A DNA stretch of 8,679 nucleotides from Solobacterium sp. Lineage in GTDB: Bacteria > Bacillota_I > Bacilli_A > Erysipelotrichales > Erysipelotrichaceae. Positions 6,938 to 8,679 of this stretch are shown here, piece after piece; position 1 is the stretch's first letter, and each line of letters opens with the position of its first letter. The position numbers and the translations under genes are program-made. The DNA is taken from the NCBI GenBank assembly GCA_016291725.1, contig JAEEYJ010000201.1, forward strand, positions 1 through 8,679. The letters are read 5' to 3'. The notes below the pieces were generated by a model that did no database searches, had not been told where the DNA came from, and was given only the letters and a program-made list of their open reading frames with translations.

Positions 6938-7495
6938 ATGCCCAGAATCAATGTCGGCGAGAAGATGCCGGAATTCGTATTCAACACCGGATACCGTACA
7001 GGCGTAAAGCTGTACGATGGTACCTATGACAAGACTGTACTGTGGGTTGTCCGCTACATCGGCTGCCCGCCCTGCCGCTATGACGCACACGTTCTCGGAC
7101 AGAGAATCGCGGAGTTCAAGGAGAAAAACGCGAATGTATTCGTTCTGATGCAGAGCGACCAGGAGCACATCCAGGAAGACCTGGAGCGCACCGGTGAGCC
7201 GGATCTGGCAGTCGAGATCATCGCTGACCCGGAGATGGAAATCTACAAGGCGCTGGACATCAAGCCTGCGGCAACGATGGAAGAGCTCATGGGTCCGCCT
7301 GAGGACGCTGCGAAGCTGATGGCAAAGGGTGAACTCGTCAAAGCTGCCGGCTATACGCACGGTGATTACGAGGGTGACGAGCAGCAGCTGCCTGCCCTGT
7401 TCATCATCGGCAAGGACGGTACAGTTGAAGTCGCGCACTATGCCCGCAGCATGGGCGATATGCCGACAGTGGACGAAGTCCTGGCCAAGCTGTAA
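6938..7495 (+). CDS. AhpC/TSA-like thioredoxin-fold redoxin, copy 3 (CPPC active site)
   Basis: This third tandem paralogue has 185 residues with Cys43 and Cys46 in IGCPPCRYDAH and no other cysteine. HGDYEGDE is at 141-148 and the LPA cis-proline loop at 151-153. Its middle segment (KPAATMEELMG, from residue 109) resembles copy 1 (KPAASMEELAG) more than copy 2, although the rest of the protein is far closer to copy 2. That is a mosaic pattern. A 47-base run around the active site (7037-7083) is identical to 6438-6484 in copy 2, indicating recent duplication or gene conversion. AGGAGG (6924-6929) eight bases before the ATG sets the start. A strong terminator (7518-7542) ends the cluster. Predicted cytoplasmic; the function is inferred at family level only, a CxxC thiol-disulfide redoxin or peroxidase. 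Confidence 0.9.
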   Translation: MPRINVGEKMPEFVFNTGYRTGVKLYDGTYDKTVLWVVRYIGCPPCRYDAHVLGQRIAEFKEKNANVFVLMQSDQEHIQEDLERTGEPDLAVEIIADPEMEIYKALDIKPAATMEELMGPPEDAAKLMAKGELVKAAGYTHGDYEGDEQQLPALFIIGKDGTVEVAHYARSMGDMPTVDEVLAKL

Positions 7496-7517
7496 AAGAA
7501 AGACAATAGCTGAAGGG

Positions 7518-7542
7518 AAAGATGTCCGGAAGGGCATCTTTT
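7518..7542 (+). terminator. Intrinsic terminator of the redoxin cluster
   Basis: Arms AAAGATGTCC (7518-7527) and GGGCATCTTT (7532-7541) form a ten-pair stem with one T-G wobble and a GGAA loop of the GNRA class. The T-rich tail TTTTCTGTT begins at 7539. It lies 22 bases after the stop of copy 3, where the end of the operon is expected. Confidence 0.85.
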
Positions 7543-7793
7543 CTGTTAGAAAAAACGATGGGAGATTTCTGCTGTGAAAAGAGGGTTATACTTTGCGATA
7601 ATTACGCGTCATTCAGCAATATCACCGGAAATAAGCATGATATCCTGACTGTATTGTTTGTAAAGAAGAAAACAGTTTATTCTTTCTTTAACTGTATCTT
7701 ATATTGCTGGGAGAATCGCATCAAAACTCTTTCCCGGAGTTAGTTGTGCAGATTTTTTCACTTGATAAAGTTCCTCAGTGACAGATTGATCAT
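7543..7793. other. A+T-richer convergent intergenic stretch with no convincing gene
   Basis: This stretch lies between the redoxin-cluster terminator and the terminator of the convergent minus-strand gene. It is visibly richer in A+T than the flanking genes. An open frame covers 7522-7743 on the plus strand, but it has no ribosome binding site, starts inside the terminator and is odd in composition (cysteine- and lysine-rich), so I do not call it. Isolated signals are TATACT at 7587-7592, a 6-bp inverted pair ACAGTT/AACTGT around 7672-7695, and a small AACTC/GAGTT hairpin (7725-7741) followed by a six-T run near 7753-7758. Together these could mark a small RNA, but none is strong. Confidence 0.5.
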
Positions 7794-7823
7794 AAAAAAG
7801 AGGCACTTCCCAGTGAAGTGCCT
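7794..7823 (-). terminator. Bidirectional intrinsic terminator of the CofE-like gene
   Basis: Arms AGGCACTTC (7801-7809) and GAAGTGCCT (7815-7823) pair perfectly around a five-base loop. Read on the minus strand, the stem is followed after one C by six T residues (complement of 7794-7799), seven bases after the CofE-like stop codon. On the plus strand, five T residues (7823-7827) follow, so it can also stop rightward transcription leaving the redoxin cluster. Confidence 0.9.
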
Positions 7824-7829
7824 TTTTCA

Positions 7830-8679
7830 TCAGCTTGTGTAGTTGTCGAAGTATCCCTGTACCAGGATGATCGGTGTTCCTTTGTCACCGGATCCGGATG
7901 TCAGGTCGCAGAGGGAACCGATGAGATCCGTGATCTGCCTCGGTGTTGTACCTTCGGAAGCCATCTGGCCCTTCAGGTCTCCTTCTTTCTCCTGGATGCG
8001 CTTTGCGATCGCTTCCTGCAGTGCTTCGCCGGTCAGAGTGCCGTAGTCATTGTCTGCCAGGTATTTGATCTTCAGCTCATTGGGTGTACCGTTCAGACCG
8101 GGTGTGTGCGCCGGGGATACCACCGGATCAGCAAGCTCCCAGATCTTTCCCTGAGGATCCTTGAACGCACCATCGCCGTAGATCATGACTTCGATCTGCT
8201 TTCCCGTCGCTTCGATCAGAAGCGCCTGTGTCTTTTCTACGAATGCCTGGCAGTCCCGCGGGAAGAGCTTGACTCTTTCTTCGGTTGCCTTGTTGGAACC
8301 CAGCAGACCGTAGAACTCATTGTAGCCCGAACCATTGACCGGAGCAGTCATGATGTCATCCATGCCGAGCACGGTTTTGGCGCCGGCCTGACGCAGGATG
8401 CGCTTTGTACGTTTGCGGGTATGGATGTCACAGGTAATGACTGTATCGGTGTATTCGAGCACTGCGTGAGGCCGGTTGGCAAAGATGATCTCCGCATCCG
8501 CGCCTTCACCCCGGATCAGTTCTTCGTAGTAGGCAACATAGTCCACACCGGTGAAGCGGTGCGGGTTGACACCGAACAGGGCGCGGTATTTCTCCAGTGT
8601 CAGGATATCGGTGTAGGGATCGATGCCTGCTTCATCCACCTGGTCCAGTGTCACCAGTTCGTTTCCGACCTCATCGGAC
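7830..8679 (-). CDS. F420-0:L-glutamate ligase-like (CofE-like) protein, N-terminus beyond the window
   Basis: The 282 visible residues continue to the right edge without a start; the frame begins SDEVGNELVTLDQVDEAG, so the GTG codon at 8654 is internal. The protein resembles a Bacillota branch of the F420 gamma-glutamyl ligase family, with the acidic GDGAFKDPQGKIWELADP segment, the following NGTPNELKIKYLADND, and GSGDKGTPIILVQGYFDN at the C-terminus. In methanogens and actinobacteria CofE adds glutamate to coenzyme F420-0 using GTP and divalent metal. Homologues also occur in fermentative Firmicutes not known to make F420, where their substrate is unclear, so a gamma-glutamyl-type ligase acting on another acceptor is possible. 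No other F420 gene is visible here. The gene is convergent with the redoxin cluster and ends with TGA at 7832-7830, followed by a strong terminator. Its promoter lies outside the window. Family membership is from memory of the family, not a search. Confidence 0.75.
   Translation of the reverse strand, partial: SDEVGNELVTLDQVDEAGIDPYTDILTLEKYRALFGVNPHRFTGVDYVAYYEELIRGEGADAEIIFANRPHAVLEYTDTVITCDIHTRKRTKRILRQAGAKTVLGMDDIMTAPVNGSGYNEFYGLLGSNKATEERVKLFPRDCQAFVEKTQALLIEATGKQIEVMIYGDGAFKDPQGKIWELADPVVSPAHTPGLNGTPNELKIKYLADNDYGTLTGEALQEAIAKRIQEKEGDLKGQMASEGTTPRQITDLIGSLCDLTSGSGDKGTPIILVQGYFDNYTS

Larger units (their letters stand above)
5736..7495 (+). repeat. Tandem gene triplication of redoxin paralogues
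   Basis: Three same-strand genes of 184, 185 and 185 residues repeat head to tail with gaps of 48 and 41 bases. Coding regions match closely but the gaps do not: one carries a UUCG hairpin, the other a promoter-like sequence. Copies 2 and 3 share long identical DNA runs, for example 6438-6484 with 7037-7083 and 6567-6598 with 7165-7196. Copy 1 is older or faster-evolving. Confidence 0.9.

Noticed and set aside
7522..7743. 73-codon plus-strand frame after the redoxin cluster
   Set aside because: It starts inside the terminator stem, has no ribosome binding site at 7522 or at the ATG 7558, and shows cysteine- and lysine-rich composition unlike its neighbours.

Overview
The window looks like chromosome of a Gram-positive bacterium of the phylum Bacillota with slightly more than half G+C. 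Three things suggest this: strong GGAGG-type ribosome binding sites, mostly tight gene spacing, and the order ftsH ... hslO ... dusB, which echoes the ftsH-hslO-dusB neighbourhood of Bacillus and relatives. The redoxin-like and F420-ligase-like proteins recall anaerobic gut Firmicutes, perhaps Erysipelotrichia. That narrower placement is an impression from the protein sequences and was not tested.

Layout. (1) Positions 1-1698 hold the 3' part of ftsH, the membrane AAA+ zinc protease, open at the left edge. (2) After a perfect 10-bp hairpin (1707-1730) come a small four-helix membrane protein (1740-2108) and a glycoside hydrolase family 2 enzyme (2105-3814), joined by an ATGA overlap. This pair sits between ftsH and hslO. 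(3) hslO (Hsp33, 3816-4721) starts one base after the glycosidase stop, and dusB (tRNA dihydrouridine synthase, 4690-5673) overlaps it by 32 bases. Genes from 1740 to 5673 therefore read as one tightly packed operon, probably continuing from ftsH. (4) Three tandem paralogues of a thioredoxin-fold, AhpC/TSA-like protein with a CxxC motif follow (5736-6290, 6339-6896, 6938-7495). They have a candidate promoter in front, a UUCG-loop terminator-like hairpin between copies 1 and 2, a weaker internal promoter candidate before copy 3, and a terminator after copy 3. (5) About 250 A+T-richer bases (7543-7793) show no convincing gene. (6) A convergent minus-strand gene (7830 to the right edge) encodes most of an F420-0:L-glutamate-ligase-like (CofE-like) protein and ends at its own strong, probably bidirectional, terminator.

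How it fits together. FtsH (membrane protein quality control), Hsp33 (a chaperone activated by oxidation), and three small CxxC redoxins form a plausible protein-quality and oxidative-stress neighbourhood, with DusB as a conserved tRNA-modification passenger. The membrane protein and glycosidase have no obvious link to that theme and look like a lineage-specific insertion. The most distinctive features are the triplicated redoxin genes, with CTVC in copy 1 and CPPC in copies 2 and 3, and two RNA hairpins placed where they could tune expression: one between a Shine-Dalgarno sequence and its start codon, one between redoxin copies 1 and 2. No mobile element, CRISPR array, rRNA or tRNA was seen.
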